Positions 4,614 to 5,293 of a DNA stretch of 5,293 bases are shown here, piece by piece. The notes under the pieces are model-generated. The model worked only from the letters and a program-made list of their open reading frames with translations. It ran no database searches and was not told where the DNA came from. Made by a program: the position numbers and the translations under genes. The stretch is from Methylophaga sp. (lineage in GTDB: Bacteria > Pseudomonadota > Gammaproteobacteria > Nitrosococcales > Methylophagaceae), in NCBI GenBank assembly GCA_007117275.1, contig SKGV01000143.1, forward strand, positions 1 through 5,293, in the 5' to 3' direction. How positions within the stretch are numbered: the first letter of the stretch is position 1; each line of letters starts with the position of its first letter.

Positions 4614-5293
4614 ATGAGAATCGCGCAAGAAGCCCTGACATTTGATGACGTACTGCTGTTACCTGCCTATTCAAATGTCCTGCCGCGTGATGTCAGTCTG
4701 ACCACCCAACTGACCCGCGACATTTCCATCAATATTCCACTGCTCTCTGCAGCGATGGATACCGTCACTGAAAGTCGACTGGCGATTACAATGGCGCAAG
4801 AAGGTGGGCTGGGCATTCTGCATAAAAACATGACCATCGAACAACAAGCCGATGAAGTTCGCAAAGTCAAAAAGTTTGAAAGCGGCGTGGTGCGCGATCC
4901 AATTACAGTGGCGCCAGAAGCCACCATTGGTGAAGTGGTTGAATTAACGCGCGCGCTGAACATTTCAGGGGTTCCTGTGGTTGATGGTGATGATCTGGTT
5001 GGCATTGTCACCAGTCGCGATTTACGTTTTGAAACTCACTTCGACGCACCTGTTTCATCCATCATGACCAGCAAAGAAAAACTGGTCACTGTCGGCGAAG
5101 ATGCCAGCCGTGAAGAAGTCCTGCACCTGCTGCACAGCAACCGTATCGAAAAAGTGCTGGTAGTCGATGACGCATTTCGACTGCAAGGCATGATTACCGT
5201 TAAAGACATTCAAAAGCAAACCGATAACCCACTGGCATCAAAAGATGCGCAGGAACGACTTCGTGTCGGCGCGGCAGTAGGCATTGGTGCTGA
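4614..5293 (+). CDS. guaB: Inosine-5'-monophosphate dehydrogenase, N-terminal part (partial, 3' end outside window)
   Basis: The first 226 residues of a protein normally near 490 are present. GuaB oxidises IMP to XMP with NAD+, the rate-limiting step of GMP synthesis, in the cytoplasm. The start MRIAQEALTFDDVLLLPAYS, the LLSAAMDTVTESRLAI segment (43-58) and EGGLGILHKNM (63-73) are the IMPDH barrel signature. A CBS pair is inserted at about residues 91-205, with SGVPVVDGDDLVGIVTSRD in the first repeat and KVLVVDDAFRLQGMITVKD in the second. It binds adenine and guanine nucleotides in this family. The barrel resumes at LRVGAAVGIGA just before the window edge. The catalytic cysteine loop and flap lie beyond it. 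GuaA normally follows GuaB but cannot be seen here. A shared spacer with xseA suggests divergent promoters. Confidence 0.96.
   Translation, partial: MRIAQEALTFDDVLLLPAYSNVLPRDVSLTTQLTRDISINIPLLSAAMDTVTESRLAITMAQEGGLGILHKNMTIEQQADEVRKVKKFESGVVRDPITVAPEATIGEVVELTRALNISGVPVVDGDDLVGIVTSRDLRFETHFDAPVSSIMTSKEKLVTVGEDASREEVLHLLHSNRIEKVLVVDDAFRLQGMITVKDIQKQTDNPLASKDAQERLRVGAAVGIGA

Noticed and set aside
4667..5011. Long open frame on the minus strand opposite guaB
   Set aside because: It lies wholly inside the conserved guaB coding sequence, its translation is low-complexity Ser/Thr/Arg, and it has no recognisable domain.
1..5293. CBS domain pairs at both ends of the window as a possible duplication
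   Set aside because: CBS pairs are standard parts of both KdsD and GuaB, and the two share only general family similarity.

Overview
The window looks like core chromosome from a Gram-negative gammaproteobacterium with roughly balanced GC. The evidence is a complete inner-to-periplasmic lipopolysaccharide (LPS) export block behind two Kdo-synthesis genes, in the order kdsD-kdsC-lptC-lptA-lptB, followed by an xseA/guaB divergent pair as found in E. coli and relatives. The genus cannot be fixed from the sequence; a Thiotrichales/Methylophaga-like organism is only a guess.

Layout. Positions 1-372 hold the C-terminal tandem CBS domains of arabinose-5-phosphate isomerase KdsD, cut by the window edge. 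kdsC (387-908), lptC (892-1461, TTG start), lptA (1442-2260) and lptB (2276-3001) follow on the + strand with gaps of 15 bp or less or with overlaps, so they are almost certainly one translationally coupled operon. xseA (3037-4551, - strand) converges on lptB across 35 bp that hold only a weak hairpin. A 62-bp divergent spacer with a perfect extended -10 element (TGATATAAT) separates xseA from the 5' part of guaB (4614 to window end). No gene-free stretch exceeds 63 bp.

How the genes work together. KdsD makes arabinose-5-phosphate, which KdsA (not in the window) condenses to Kdo-8-phosphate. KdsC dephosphorylates that to Kdo, the inner-core sugar of LPS. LptB is the ATPase of the LptB2FG extractor, LptC the bitopic inner-membrane anchor, and LptA the periplasmic bridge towards LptD at the outer membrane. 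XseA is the large subunit of exonuclease VII, and GuaB is IMP dehydrogenase of GMP synthesis. These two share a control region but not a pathway.

The main oddity is LptA. It carries about 100 residues beyond the normal OstA/LptA jelly-roll: a proline-rich linker (12 Pro in 31 residues) and a C-terminal bacterial SH3 (SH3b) domain. This would place a possible cell-wall-binding module at the end of LptA that faces LptD. Lesser points are the non-canonical TTG start of lptC, the absence of rpoN after lptB, an enlarged Gln/Arg-rich coiled coil in XseA, and the compact divergent promoter region. Apart from the LptA fusion I see no candidate for a novel system; the window is otherwise conserved housekeeping DNA.
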